Of a stretch of DNA of 64,000 nucleotides, positions 35,087-44,952 are shown one piece after another. The notes below the pieces were generated by a model, which saw only the letters and a list, made by a program, of their open reading frames with translations, had not been told where the DNA came from and searched no databases. The stretch is from JALSHZ01 sp964614535. Its GTDB lineage: Bacteria > Pseudomonadota > Gammaproteobacteria > UWMA-0217. The translations under genes and the position numbers were made by a program. The stretch covers positions 18,454-82,453 of the forward strand of contig CAZTOZ010000071.1 in NCBI GenBank assembly GCA_964614535.1. The letters run 5' to 3'. The stretch's first letter is position 1; each line of letters begins with the position of its first letter.

Positions 35087-35914
35087 TCAGCCCGCCACGG
35101 CGCGCAGGCGGCGATGCTGCAACACCGGAAAGCTGCGGCGGACGCGGCGCAGGCAGTCGAGACTGATCTCTCCGATCACGGCACCGGGCTTGTGGTCGTC
35201 GGCCTCGTCGATGACCGCCCCCCAGGGATCGACGATCATGCTGTGGCCGTAGGTGGTGCGGCCATTGACGTGATAACCGCCCTGCCCGGCGGCAACGACG
35301 TAGCAGAGGTTTTCGATGGCGCGGGCCCGCACGAGCACGTCCCAGTGGGCCTTGCCGGTGAGGTCGGTGAACGCGGCCGGGACGAGGATGATCTCGGCCC
35401 CCTTGTCCACCAGTTCACGAAAGAGTTCGGGAAAACGCAGATCGTAGCAAACCGTCATGCCGATGACGCCAAACGGCGTATCGACGACCACGGTCCGCTC
35501 GCCCGGCCAGATGGTCTCCGATTCGTTGTACTGCTCATCCACGTCGGGCAACGCGACATCGAAGAGGTGGATCTTGTCGTAGCGGGCGATCTGCCGCCCC
35601 TGATCGTCATAGACGAGGCTGGCGGCATAGACCTTGCCCGGCACCGGGCTTTCGATCGGCACCGTGCCCCCGCAGAGCCACACCCCGTACTTGCGGGCAT
35701 TCTCGGCGAGAAACTCCTGTATCGGGCCACCACCGGCGGACTCGGCCACTTCGAGCTTGTCCTGCTCGGTGACGCCCATCAGGGCAAAGTTCTCCGGCAG
35801 CACGATGAACCGCGCGCCGCGCCCCGCCGCCTCGGCAATGAGCTTGCCCGCCAGCAGCAGATTGGCGGTGACCTGCGGCCCGGAGGCCATCTGTATTGCG
35901 GCAAAGATACTCAA
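35087..35914 (-). CDS. Nitrilase-family amidase (deaminated glutathione amidase-like)
   Basis: This 275-residue carbon-nitrogen hydrolase of the Nit1/NitA type is thought to repair deaminated glutathione. The catalytic triad is visible as E41 (LPENF), K114 (RYDKIHLFD) and C156 (VCYDLRFPE). The HVNGRTTYGHSMIVDPWG block is typical. It sits just after yhdP, the usual neighbour in many gammaproteobacteria, where tldD normally follows. Here the osmolyte genes follow instead. It is cytoplasmic, with no signal. Confidence 0.88.
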   Translation of the reverse strand: MSIFAAIQMASGPQVTANLLLAGKLIAEAAGRGARFIVLPENFALMGVTEQDKLEVAESAGGGPIQEFLAENARKYGVWLCGGTVPIESPVPGKVYAASLVYDDQGRQIARYDKIHLFDVALPDVDEQYNESETIWPGERTVVVDTPFGVIGMTVCYDLRFPELFRELVDKGAEIILVPAAFTDLTGKAHWDVLVRARAIENLCYVVAAGQGGYHVNGRTTYGHSMIVDPWGAVIDEADDHKPGAVIGEISLDCLRRVRRSFPVLQHRRLRAVAG

Positions 35915-36070
35915 CGCACTATTCCATTCGTCATGATGTCCCCCTCGCGCCGGCCCACCCGGAGCCGATGCGGGCCGACGAGCTGCAACCTAACAACATT
36001 ATCGGCGAAAAACCAACGGCCTACAGCCAAATTGTGTCGTCGGGCCGGCCTTTTCACACAAACCGTGGCC

Positions 36071-39000
36071 TCATTCCATCACATCGAAAACCGCCGCCCC
36101 GTCGTTTTCGTCCGCCAATGGCTGCAATGGCTCGATCTTCGGCTGATCCCAGCTGCCGGTGACGGTGTAGTCGAGGGCGATCGTCTTGTTCACGTCGATG
36201 CCCATGCCCGCGGCCAGCTTGTCGAGCATGAAGACGACGACCCCCGCCTGCGGCCCGGCGATCAGCCCGGCCGCCAGCGGCGCCGACGACGACAGCTTCG
36301 GTACCACCTGCAACGTCAGGTCGTAGCGGCGCCCGATCAGATCGGTGCTTCCGCGCATGGCGAAACTGGCGACCGGACCGTCGATCAGCAGATCGTCCGT
36401 CTCCAGCACACCGTTCTCGACATGGGCCGAGCCCTGGAGCTTCTCGTAGTAGAACCCCTCTTTCTCCATGTCCTTGAAATTGAGGGCGAGCCGGCGCGGC
36501 AGGTAGTCGAGGCTCAACAACCCGATCAGGCGCCCCAACCCCGGCTCGATCTTGCGCAACCAGCCATCGCGCAGATCGACCCGAAGATCGGCCCGCAACG
36601 TCTCCAGCGCGTATCGGGCGGGCGATCCCGGCCATGAAACCTCGCCGGCGAGGGAACCGCTGCCGCTGCCGAGACTTTCACCGAAACCGAAGGTTTCGAG
36701 GATCTGTCCCACATCGTTGCCACGGGCGACGAAATCGAAGCGGCTGGACTCTTCGGTGGCGGTCTTGCGCCACAAGCCGCTGGCCTCGACATCGAGATGA
36801 TCGGTGGCCAGCGCAATGTCGGTCAACGCCATGCCGTCGCGTCGCGGTTCGCTACGCAGACGGAAATCGTGAAAACGGTGGTCGCCCCAGCGCAGCAGCG
36901 CGGCCTGTAGATCGAGCGGCGGCAGCGTTCGTGGATCGAACGCCCGTGCCGCCGCGGCACCACCCGGCTCGAGCTCGAGCCGTTGCAGCGCGGCCTCGAC
37001 CGGCGCCCGCCCCAGCGGCAGCGGCACCACCACCTCCCCGGCCACGGCCGGCGCATCGATCTTTGCTGTCCACCGCCCATCCGCGCGCCGGGCACGCAAC
37101 CCGACATCGGAAAACCGCTTGCCGGCCACCCGCAGCCGGTCGATGCGGACATCGATGTCATCGACCTGGGACAACGGATTCTTGTTCGCGTCATCGTCGC
37201 GTGGAGGGAATCGCGCCACGACATCGGCCCAGGCCGCCACATCCACCACCGGCCAGGTTCCCCGCACACGGATGCCCGCCGCCGGCAGCTCACCCGCCTC
37301 GCCGCGCAGCGCCACCGCCGCCCGGGCGACAGTGAGCATCGGCCGGGTCTGCATCTGCGCCCGCAGATCGAACAGCCCGGGCACCCGCACCCGCAGCCGC
37401 GGCGGGCTGGAGAAGCGCCAGGTCACCGCCAGCTCGCGTTTCGGGGTGGCCGCCTTGCCGAGCGGCGCTGGCAGGTCGATCGCAACGCCATCCAGTTCCG
37501 AACGCACCGTCAGCCACGGTGCGCGCTTTGCTTCGCCGGGCCGGCGGCGTGGAAGGTTCAACACGCCATGCCAGACGGCCACGCCATCGCTCACCGCCTC
37601 GATGAGATCACGCTGCCGCGGCAGCAGATCGGCCGGATCCCAGGCCCCTTCCACCGCCACCCGCACCGTGCCATCGTCACCGGTCGTCACCGTGGCCGTC
37701 ACCGGCGCGTTGCGAAGAACGCCCCGCAACGACTCGGAGGAAAAGCGGTCATCGACGAAATGGAGGCGACCTTCCAGTTCGGCGACGCGCAGCGGCTGGG
37801 CGGGAATGGCCGCCTCACAGCGTTGCAGGTCGATGGTGCCGCTGACCCGACGCCGCTTTTTCAGCTTTTTCGACAGCGTCATCAACAGATCGAGATCGAG
37901 CGCCACCGGGCCGGCCGACGTCACCCCGTCGAGAAAATCACCGAGATTGCGATTGAGCGGACTGTGTTGGACAAACCGCAGCGCCTGCGGCAACTCGCCC
38001 TTCGCCCGCCCTTTCACCGTCAACCGGGCGCGGAACATATCGGCGATTTCCACGTCGGCCCGTTCGATCCGCGCACCCATCACCCCGCCACGGTCGACGC
38101 GGGCCGTCATTCGCGCATTGTCGAACCGGACGATCCCGTCAAGATCCGACAACGCCGGCCAGTCGGGATGGTAGTCGAGCGTTGCATCACGCACGTCCAT
38201 CGTCACCTGCAGAGCCGCCTCGCCACGCTGGAAGGCCGCCTTGCGCAACGGGCCGCTGTAATTCATCCGGATATTCTCGGCGACCCCCTCGTCGAAGGCG
38301 CGGCGCAGCCATGTTCCGGTTTTCGGCGGCAGCACGCCGTAGGGCAGATAGTGGGAGAGGCGGCCCAGCGGGAACGACGGCGCGATCAACTCCATCGTCA
38401 ACGCCGGGTAGGCCTCCCCATCGCCGAGTTCCAGCGTGGCGCCGCCCCGGGCGACGATATCGGCATTGGCCAGAATGAAGTGTTCCATCGCCACCGCCCA
38501 GATCCCGTCCTTCTTCTCCCAGTTCAGCTCGGCGTGGACGCCGCGGGCGTCGATCACCGTCTCGAACAGGCGGGGGTAGTCCAGCTCGAAGCCGGTGCTG
38601 TCGATTTTGGCAACCCCCTGGGTCGCCGTCGCCACCACATCCCCGGAGATGTGGGCGACCCCGGGAACACGCCCCGTCTCACCCCAGGCCAGATCGTCGA
38701 AGCGCGCCTTGAACGCAAACTTCTCCAGCGAGTCGAAGCGGCGCGGCAGGGAGAAGTCGAGATCGCGCAACTCCCCTGCCGGATGCAGGCGCCGCAGCCA
38801 TGCCAACTGCCGGTCGCTCAATCCCGGCATGAGCGTGGCGATGGTGCGCACACTCTCGATGTCGACATAATCGACGACACCGAAATAGGCGCCCACCTCG
38901 TCGTCCCACGCCAGGCTGAAACCCCCTTCGGGCCAGTGCTTCTGCGGTGTGATGACACGCAGACGGTCCATGTCGATCCGCCAGCTGCGAAAATCGCCGG

Positions 39001-39937
39001 ACAGCCGCAGATCGGCGGTCAACGCATCGATGAAACCGAAACGCGCAGCACCGTCCCCATCGGCGGCGGGCGTCGCATCGACACGGACGTCGTGCAGGCC
39101 GACGTGGCCCTGCATGTCGAAACCACGGTCACGAAAGCTGCTGCCCCAGAGCTTCAGATCGAGTGTCCCGGCGCCGGCGTGGGAGAGCACCCCTTCACGC
39201 AGATAGGGGACGCCGGCGAGATTGATTTCCGTGCCTTCGACGAAGAAATGGCTGTTCCACTGTCGCGGCGACGCCAACGGCCCCTCCGCCACGAGCTGTA
39301 GCTCGACGCGATCCCCCAGCGATCGCGGCGGCGCGATCTTCGCCTTCAGCGCCAACGCCTCCCCGCCGACGTAGAGGTCGAGATCGACGGCGGTGAAACG
39401 GTAGTTGCGGCCGGCGATGCGGTCCTCCCATTCGATCAGAATGTCGCTGAGCTTGAGCGTCATGCCAGCGACACGGTCGAGCATTTTTTCCAGTGACGGT
39501 CTCTGCGTCCTCTGCCCGCCGGAAAATCCCTGCACCGAGATTTTCCGGTCCTCGCCCCGGATCACCTTGAAATGGCTGCCGGCCAGCTCGATCACATCGG
39601 CTTCGAGGCGGCGTCGCAGCAGTGTCTTCCAGGGATTGAAGCGGATACCCATCCGCGCGAAATGGAGAATCGGCTCTCCGCTGTCGGGATCGTCGATCTC
39701 GACATCGCGGAAGATCACCAGCGGCTTGAGCTTGAAGCCGTCCCAGCGTGCATCGATATAACCGATCTTCAGCGGATGACGAATGACCGTGGAGATTTTT
39801 TCGGCGATGACGTCGCGGTAGTCGTTGGCCAGCGGCATCGCCAGCGTCACCAGCACCACCAGCAGGGCCAACAGCAACAGCAGCACGACGAGCTGTCGCA
39901 GCCCGTGTCGGACCCCGGCTTTCAGCACTACGCGCAT
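36071..39937 (-). CDS. yhdP: YhdP family AsmA-like envelope protein
   Basis: This 1288-residue protein of the bridge-like lipid-transfer (AsmA/TamB) superfamily is thought to move phospholipids to the outer membrane. An N-terminal transmembrane anchor (about 15-35, LVVLLLLLALLVVLVTLAMP) leads into the DUF3971 region and a long periplasmic beta-groove. It ends in a helical C-terminal region (LAAGLIAGPQAGVVVFMLDK). The length matches E. coli YhdP (1266). Order maf-rng-yhdP is conserved, and transcription runs from rng. There is no sign of truncation. Confidence 0.92.
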   Translation of the reverse strand: MRVVLKAGVRHGLRQLVVLLLLLALLVVLVTLAMPLANDYRDVIAEKISTVIRHPLKIGYIDARWDGFKLKPLVIFRDVEIDDPDSGEPILHFARMGIRFNPWKTLLRRRLEADVIELAGSHFKVIRGEDRKISVQGFSGGQRTQRPSLEKMLDRVAGMTLKLSDILIEWEDRIAGRNYRFTAVDLDLYVGGEALALKAKIAPPRSLGDRVELQLVAEGPLASPRQWNSHFFVEGTEINLAGVPYLREGVLSHAGAGTLDLKLWGSSFRDRGFDMQGHVGLHDVRVDATPAADGDGAARFGFIDALTADLRLSGDFRSWRIDMDRLRVITPQKHWPEGGFSLAWDDEVGAYFGVVDYVDIESVRTIATLMPGLSDRQLAWLRRLHPAGELRDLDFSLPRRFDSLEKFAFKARFDDLAWGETGRVPGVAHISGDVVATATQGVAKIDSTGFELDYPRLFETVIDARGVHAELNWEKKDGIWAVAMEHFILANADIVARGGATLELGDGEAYPALTMELIAPSFPLGRLSHYLPYGVLPPKTGTWLRRAFDEGVAENIRMNYSGPLRKAAFQRGEAALQVTMDVRDATLDYHPDWPALSDLDGIVRFDNARMTARVDRGGVMGARIERADVEIADMFRARLTVKGRAKGELPQALRFVQHSPLNRNLGDFLDGVTSAGPVALDLDLLMTLSKKLKKRRRVSGTIDLQRCEAAIPAQPLRVAELEGRLHFVDDRFSSESLRGVLRNAPVTATVTTGDDGTVRVAVEGAWDPADLLPRQRDLIEAVSDGVAVWHGVLNLPRRRPGEAKRAPWLTVRSELDGVAIDLPAPLGKAATPKRELAVTWRFSSPPRLRVRVPGLFDLRAQMQTRPMLTVARAAVALRGEAGELPAAGIRVRGTWPVVDVAAWADVVARFPPRDDDANKNPLSQVDDIDVRIDRLRVAGKRFSDVGLRARRADGRWTAKIDAPAVAGEVVVPLPLGRAPVEAALQRLELEPGGAAAARAFDPRTLPPLDLQAALLRWGDHRFHDFRLRSEPRRDGMALTDIALATDHLDVEASGLWRKTATEESSRFDFVARGNDVGQILETFGFGESLGSGSGSLAGEVSWPGSPARYALETLRADLRVDLRDGWLRKIEPGLGRLIGLLSLDYLPRRLALNFKDMEKEGFYYEKLQGSAHVENGVLETDDLLIDGPVASFAMRGSTDLIGRRYDLTLQVVPKLSSSAPLAAGLIAGPQAGVVVFMLDKLAAGMGIDVNKTIALDYTVTGSWDQPKIEPLQPLADENDGAAVFDVME

Positions 39938-40050
39938 CTACTGGAGAACGCCCCTGAAAACAGCGATTTCTTCGTCATCGCCGCGCATCCCCCGGCACGG
40001 CGGAGGCCAGGCCGTGGCGGAAGGCGTGTATCGTTGACGCTGCCTGTCGG

Positions 40051-41526
40051 TCATAGCGGGACGACATCGAACTGGTCCTGGATATACTGGCTCTCGACGT
40101 TGTACTTGATGGGAATGTTGATGAACTCCTGCAGCTCGGCCAGGCTCGACGACTCCTCGTCCAGCAGCAGATCGACGATCTCCTGCGAGGCCAGCACCAG
40201 CAGCTCCCGGGCATCGTATTGGCGCGACTCACGCAGAATCTCCCGGAACAGGTCGTAACAGGCCGACTCGGCGGTCTTCATATAGCCCTTTCCCTTGCAG
40301 TAGGGGCAGGGCTCGCAGAGCACATGCTCCAGGCTTTCGCGGGTGCGCTTGCGCGTCATCTCCACCAGCCCCAGCGGGGAGACGTCGCAGATCTGACTGC
40401 GGGCGTGATCGCGGTCCATCGCCTTCTCCAGCGCACGCAACACCTGACGGCGGTGCTCCGGCTCGGCCATGTCGATGAAATCGATGATGATGATGCCACC
40501 GAGGTTGCGCAGCCGCAGCTGCCGGGCAATGGCCTGGGCCGCTTCGAGATTGGTCTTGTAGATGGTCTCCTCGAGATTGCGCGAACCGACGAAGCCCCCG
40601 GTGTTGACGTCGATGGTGGTCATCGACTCGGTCTGGTCGAAGATCAGATACCCGCCAGACTTGAGCATCACTTTGCGTTCCAGCGCCTTGAGGATCTCGT
40701 CCTCGATGTTGTACATCTCGAAGATCGGGCGCTCGCCATTGTAGACCTCGACCCGGTCGGCCATCTCCGGCACATAGGACTCGGCAAACTCCAGCAGATC
40801 CTTGTGGGTGGAGTGGGAGTCGATCAACACCTTGTCGCAATCCTCACCCACCATGTCGCGCAGCGTCCGCTTGACCAGCGGCAGATCGTAATAGACGCAG
40901 GTACCCGCCTTGGCCGCCTTTTCACGCTCCATGATCTTGACCCAGACCCGTTGCAGGAACGCCATGTCCTGATGCAGGTCGGCGGCACTCACCCCTTCGG
41001 CCGCGGTGCGGATGATGTACCCCATCCGGGACTCGCCCCGTTCCTGCATCACCAGCTCGCGCAGGCGCTCACGCTCCTCCACGTCCTCGATGCGGGTGGA
41101 GACACCGATGGAGTCGCTGTAGGGCATCAGCACCAGATAGCGTGACGGAATGGTGATCTGCGTGGTCAGCCGCGCGCCCTTGGTGCCGAGCGGATCCTTC
41201 ACCACCTGCACCAGCACCTTCTGCCCCTCGTGCAGCATGCTGGAGATCGATGGCGGCGTCGTCGGCTCGACCCCGCTGGCATTCGGCGGTGTCTTTTCGA
41301 TGACATCGGAGACGTGGAGAAAGGCCGCCTTCTCCAGCCCGATGTCGACGAAGGCCGCTTCCATCCCCGGCAGTACCCGGCAGACCTTGCCCTTGAAGAC
41401 ATTGCCCACCAGCCCCGACTTACGGGTACGCTCGATGGCCACCTCCTGCAACACGCCATTCTCGACGAAGGCGACGCGGGTCTCCTGGGGTGTGACGTTG
41501 ACGAGGACTTCTGTGCTCATGGCCAA
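40051..41526 (-). CDS. rng: Ribonuclease G
   Basis: This endoribonuclease processes the 5' end of 16S rRNA and degrades mRNAs. The 491-residue protein has the S1 domain with the RNase E/G insert (VGNVFKGKVCRVLPGMEAAF), catalytic aspartates D306 (IDVNTGG) and D349 (IIDFIDM), and the zinc-link CEPCPYCKGKG near 404-414. It lacks the long C-terminal degradosome scaffold of RNase E, which sets it as RNase G. Two near-adjacent ATGs (41526, 41520) are possible starts. It lies downstream of maf. Confidence 0.95.
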   Translation of the reverse strand: MAMSTEVLVNVTPQETRVAFVENGVLQEVAIERTRKSGLVGNVFKGKVCRVLPGMEAAFVDIGLEKAAFLHVSDVIEKTPPNASGVEPTTPPSISSMLHEGQKVLVQVVKDPLGTKGARLTTQITIPSRYLVLMPYSDSIGVSTRIEDVEERERLRELVMQERGESRMGYIIRTAAEGVSAADLHQDMAFLQRVWVKIMEREKAAKAGTCVYYDLPLVKRTLRDMVGEDCDKVLIDSHSTHKDLLEFAESYVPEMADRVEVYNGERPIFEMYNIEDEILKALERKVMLKSGGYLIFDQTESMTTIDVNTGGFVGSRNLEETIYKTNLEAAQAIARQLRLRNLGGIIIIDFIDMAEPEHRRQVLRALEKAMDRDHARSQICDVSPLGLVEMTRKRTRESLEHVLCEPCPYCKGKGYMKTAESACYDLFREILRESRQYDARELLVLASQEIVDLLLDEESSSLAELQEFINIPIKYNVESQYIQDQFDVVPL

Positions 41527-41570
41527 GGCTTCATTCCGGTGGGCAGCAGATTATCGCAGAAGCGGCGCCG

Positions 41571-42143
41571 CTACGCCGCCGACAACACCGGCACGTCGAA
41601 AGCGGCGAGCAGCTCCGCGGTCTCGAACAGCGGCAGGCCCATGATGCCGCTGTAGCTGCCGCCGATCGACTCGACGAACACCGCCGCCAGCCCCTGAATA
41701 CCATAACCGCCAGCCTTGTCGGCGGGCTCGCCGCTGCGCCAGTAGCGATGGATCTCGTCGTCGCCGAGCGGGCGGAAACGCACCGTCGAGGCCGACAGCC
41801 GTGTCTCTACCCGCGGGCCCCGCTGCACGGCAACGCCCGAGAGAACGCGGTGCGTCCGCCCGGAAAGCCGCCGCATCATCGCCACGAAGTCCGCCTCGTC
41901 GGCCGGTTTGCCAAGTATCCGCCCATCGGCCACGACGGCGGTGTCGGCGGCGATCACGATCTCGGGCCGTTGCCGCGCGATCGCGGCTGCCTTCTCCCGC
42001 GCCATCCGCCGGACATACACTTCGGGCGATTCCCCGGTACGCACCGACTCGTCGATATCGGCCGGCACCACCACCGGCTCGATGCCGATCTGTCGCAACA
42101 GCTCGACACGACGTGGCGACTGGGAGGCGAGTACGATGGTCAT
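41571..42143 (-). CDS. maf: Maf/YhdE nucleoside triphosphate pyrophosphatase
   Basis: This house-cleaning pyrophosphatase acts on dTTP, UTP or modified pyrimidine triphosphates. From ATG 42143 (MTIVLASQSPRRVELL) it has 190 residues. The signature SxSPRR is present as SQSPRR, with the catalytic ADTAV segment and the C-terminal YGIQGLAAVFVESIGGSY. The rng and yhdP genes follow in the standard order. It is divergent from pip. Confidence 0.95.
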   Translation of the reverse strand: MTIVLASQSPRRVELLRQIGIEPVVVPADIDESVRTGESPEVYVRRMAREKAAAIARQRPEIVIAADTAVVADGRILGKPADEADFVAMMRRLSGRTHRVLSGVAVQRGPRVETRLSASTVRFRPLGDDEIHRYWRSGEPADKAGGYGIQGLAAVFVESIGGSYSGIMGLPLFETAELLAAFDVPVLSAA

Positions 42144-42275
42144 GTTCGGACAACCCCTGGGAAACGACAAGGGCGCATCATACCCAAATCCGGCCGAACG
42201 GCGGATGAACACGCGCCTTGACCTGCCCGGCTTTCTCTGGTCAATTTGCGGACCAGCCCCACAACCACCGTCCCG

Positions 42276-43205
42276 ATGTATCCAAAGATCCTGCCCTTCT
42301 CCAGCGAACACCTCGACGTCGGAGACGGCCATTCACTCTACGTCGAGCAGACCGGTACGCCGGGCAAGCTGCCGGTGGTGGTGCTGCACGGCGGGCCGGG
42401 GGCCGGCAGCACACCGCTGCTCCGCCGGTTCTTCAATCCCGAGGCGTACCACATCGTCGTCTTCGACCAGCGGGGGGCCGGTCAGTCACGCCCCGCGGCC
42501 TCGCTGGAAGCCAACACCACGGCCCATCTGCTGGCCGACCTGGAGAAAATCCGCCAGCATCTCGATATCGATCGCTGGGTGGTCTTCGGCGGCTCCTGGG
42601 GCTCCAGCCTCGCCCTGCTCTACGCCCAGGCCCACCCCGAGCGGGTGCTGGCGCTGGTGCTGCGCGGCATCTTTCTCTGCCGTCCGCAAGACATCGCCTG
42701 GTTCTACCAGCACGGCACCGGCCGCCTCTTTCCCGATTACTGGGCCGACTTTCTCGCGCCCATTCCCGAGGCCGAGCGCGACGACCTGATCGCCGCCTAC
42801 CACAGACGGCTCACCGGCGACGACGAGATCGCCCGGATGCGTGCCGCGATGGCCTGGACGCAGTGGGAGATGCGTACCTCGGTACTGCAATACAGCAGCA
42901 CCGGTGACGACCTGCACCACGCGCTGAACATGGCGCGGATCGAATGTCACTACTTCATCAACGACTGCTTTCTGCGGCCCAACCAGATTCTCGACGAAGC
43001 CCACCGCCTGGAGGGGATCCCGGGTTACATCGTCCACGGCCGCTACGACGTCATCTGCCCGCTCGACCAGGCCTGGCGGCTACACCAGGCCTGGCCGTCG
43101 TCCCAGCTCACCGTCGTCCCCACCGCGGGCCACTCGGCCACGGAAGCCGGCATCGGCAAGGCGCTGGTCCGCATCACCGACCGGCTCGTCGGCACGCTGC
43201 GATGA
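42276..43205 (+). CDS. pip: Proline iminopeptidase
   Basis: This S33 alpha/beta hydrolase removes N-terminal proline from peptides. The 309-residue protein has the oxyanion motif LHGGPGAGS, nucleophile S107 in GGSWGSS, the DQRGAGQS family motif, the acid in HGRYDVICP and histidine in TAGHSA. I chose ATG 42276 (MYPKILPFSS) because homology begins there; a TTG at 42246 would add ten residues. The last codons overlap the dtd start as ATGA. Confidence 0.94.
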   Translation: MYPKILPFSSEHLDVGDGHSLYVEQTGTPGKLPVVVLHGGPGAGSTPLLRRFFNPEAYHIVVFDQRGAGQSRPAASLEANTTAHLLADLEKIRQHLDIDRWVVFGGSWGSSLALLYAQAHPERVLALVLRGIFLCRPQDIAWFYQHGTGRLFPDYWADFLAPIPEAERDDLIAAYHRRLTGDDEIARMRAAMAWTQWEMRTSVLQYSSTGDDLHHALNMARIECHYFINDCFLRPNQILDEAHRLEGIPGYIVHGRYDVICPLDQAWRLHQAWPSSQLTVVPTAGHSATEAGIGKALVRITDRLVGTLR

Positions 43206-43639
43206 TCGGGTTGCTGCAGCGGGTCCGCGAGGCGCGGGTGGTGATCGATGGCGAGACCGTCGGCGAGATCGGCAGCGGGCTGCTGGTGCTGCTGGGGGTG
43301 GAGAAAGGCGACGACGAAGCCCGCGCCGACCGGCTGCTGGAACGCATCCTCGGCTATCGCATCTTCGCCGACACGCGGGGACGGATGAATCTGTCGCTCG
43401 CCGACACCAACGGCGGCCTGCTGCTGGTGCCGCAGTTCACGCTCGCTGCCGACACCCGCAAGGGACGCCGCCCCAGCTTCGACCCGGCCGCCCCACCGGC
43501 GCTCGGAGAGGCGCTGTTCGACTACACGCTGGCGCGGGCCCGCCACCTGCATGGACAGGTCGAGAGCGGTCGCTTCGGCGCCGACATGCAGGTGCATCTG
43601 GTCAACGACGGGCCGGCGACCTTCTGGTTGCAGCAGTAG
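43202..43639 (+). CDS. dtd: D-aminoacyl-tRNA deacylase
   Basis: It hydrolyses D-amino acids and glycine mischarged on tRNAs. At 145 residues it shows the family core: LLQRVREARVVIDGE, PQFTLAADTRKGRRPSF and the C-terminal NDGPATFWLQ. The cross-subunit Gly-cisPro motif, usually GPVT, reads GPAT here; Gly-Pro itself is kept. It overlaps the pip stop codon by four bases (ATGA), so translation is coupled. Confidence 0.95.
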   Translation: MIGLLQRVREARVVIDGETVGEIGSGLLVLLGVEKGDDEARADRLLERILGYRIFADTRGRMNLSLADTNGGLLLVPQFTLAADTRKGRRPSFDPAAPPALGEALFDYTLARARHLHGQVESGRFGADMQVHLVNDGPATFWLQQ

Positions 43640-43717
43640 CCAAAGGGCTGGCATACCGCCCGACGCCGCCGCGCCCGCTATGGTTGCCCCCCCGATTCTC
43701 TGGCATCATACCGCCCC

Positions 43718-44311
43718 ATGAATGCACGTACCGCCACGGTCGAGCGCAATACGCTCGAAACGCAGATCACGGTCACCATCGACCTCGACGGCCAGGGGAC
43801 GAGCCGGCTCGATACCGGCGTGCCGTTCCTGGAGCACATGATCGATCAGATCGCCCGCCACGGGATGATCGACATCGACGTCACCGCCCGTGGCGATCTC
43901 CACATCGACGACCACCACACGGTGGAGGACATCGGCATCACACTGGGCCAGGCATTCTGCCGGGCACTGGGCGACAAGAAAGGCATCACCCGCTACGGCC
44001 ATGCCTACGTGCCGCTGGACGAGGCATTGTCGCGGGTGGTGATCGACTTCTCGGGACGGCCGGGACTGGTCTACCAAGCCGACTATCCGCGTGGCACCAT
44101 CGGCCGCTTCGACGTCGATCTGATCCTGGAGTTCTTCCAGGGCTGGGTCAATCACGCCAACGCGACGCTGCACATCGACAATCTGCGTGGCGGCAACGCC
44201 CACCACATCGCCGAAACCATCTTCAAGGCCTTCGGCCGCGCGCTGCGGATGGCGATCGCGCCCGATCCGCGCATGGCCGGCATCACCCCGTCCACCAAGG
44301 GTTCGCTGTGA
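43718..44311 (+). CDS. hisB: Imidazoleglycerol-phosphate dehydratase
   Basis: This is the sixth histidine-synthesis step: it dehydrates imidazole glycerol phosphate to imidazole acetol phosphate. The 197-residue monofunctional form is not fused to the HisB phosphatase. Metal-binding histidine motifs GVPFLEHMIDQIARHG, DDHHTVEDIGI and GGNAHHIAETIFKA are intact. It opens a tight run hisB-H-A-F-E. A TTGCCC/TCATAC pair ends seven bases before the ATG, hinting at a very short leader. The stop overlaps the GTG of hisH. Confidence 0.96.
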   Translation: MNARTATVERNTLETQITVTIDLDGQGTSRLDTGVPFLEHMIDQIARHGMIDIDVTARGDLHIDDHHTVEDIGITLGQAFCRALGDKKGITRYGHAYVPLDEALSRVVIDFSGRPGLVYQADYPRGTIGRFDVDLILEFFQGWVNHANATLHIDNLRGGNAHHIAETIFKAFGRALRMAIAPDPRMAGITPSTKGSL

Positions 44312-44952
44312 GCAGAACGATCGCGGTCATCGACTATGGCATGGGCAATCTGCGCTCGGTGGTGAAGGCGCTGGAGTTCGTCGCCGAAGGCACGGCCACG
44401 GTGGTGTTGACCGGCGATCCCGACCGGGTCGCCAAGGCCGATCACGTGGTGTTTCCCGGCCAGGGCGCGGCGCGTGACTGCATGGCGGCGCTACGGCAGA
44501 CCGGGATGGACGAGGTGGTCCGCGAGGCGGCGGCGAGCAAGCCGTTTCTCGGCGTCTGCATGGGCATGCAGGTATTGATGCGCCACAGCGAGGAGAACGA
44601 CGGCACCGATCTGCTGGGCCTGTTCGACGGCGAGGTCAGACGCTTTCCCGACAGCTTTCACGCGCAGCGGCTGAAGGTGCCGCAAATGGGCTGGAACACG
44701 ATCCACCAGGCGCAGGCCGATCATCCGCTGTTCGCCGGCATCCACGACGACAGCTACTTCTACTTCGTCCACAGTTACTATGTGACGCCGGCCGACCCGT
44801 CGCTGACCGCCGGCACCACCGACTACGGCGTCACCTTTACCTCGGCCATCGCCCGGGACAACCTCTTCGCCATGCAGAGCCATCCCGAAAAAAGCGCCGA
44901 CGCCGGCCTGAAACTGCTGAAGAATTTCATTTCATGGGATGGACAAGCGTGA
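44308..44952 (+). CDS. hisH: Imidazole glycerol phosphate synthase, glutamine amidotransferase subunit
   Basis: HisH releases ammonia from glutamine and channels it into HisF. The 214-residue class I amidotransferase has the nucleophile in FLGVCMGMQ and the His-Glu pair in MQSHPEKS. It starts with GTG at 44308 overlapping the hisB stop, and its own stop shares a base with hisA (TGATG). These tight overlaps indicate strong coupling within the operon. Confidence 0.96.
   Translation: MSRTIAVIDYGMGNLRSVVKALEFVAEGTATVVLTGDPDRVAKADHVVFPGQGAARDCMAALRQTGMDEVVREAAASKPFLGVCMGMQVLMRHSEENDGTDLLGLFDGEVRRFPDSFHAQRLKVPQMGWNTIHQAQADHPLFAGIHDDSYFYFVHSYYVTPADPSLTAGTTDYGVTFTSAIARDNLFAMQSHPEKSADAGLKLLKNFISWDGQA

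Noticed and set aside
36983..39301. Open frame of 772 codons on the plus strand opposite yhdP
   Set aside because: It is a shadow of yhdP with His/Arg/Gln-rich low-quality composition and no recognisable fold or start signal.
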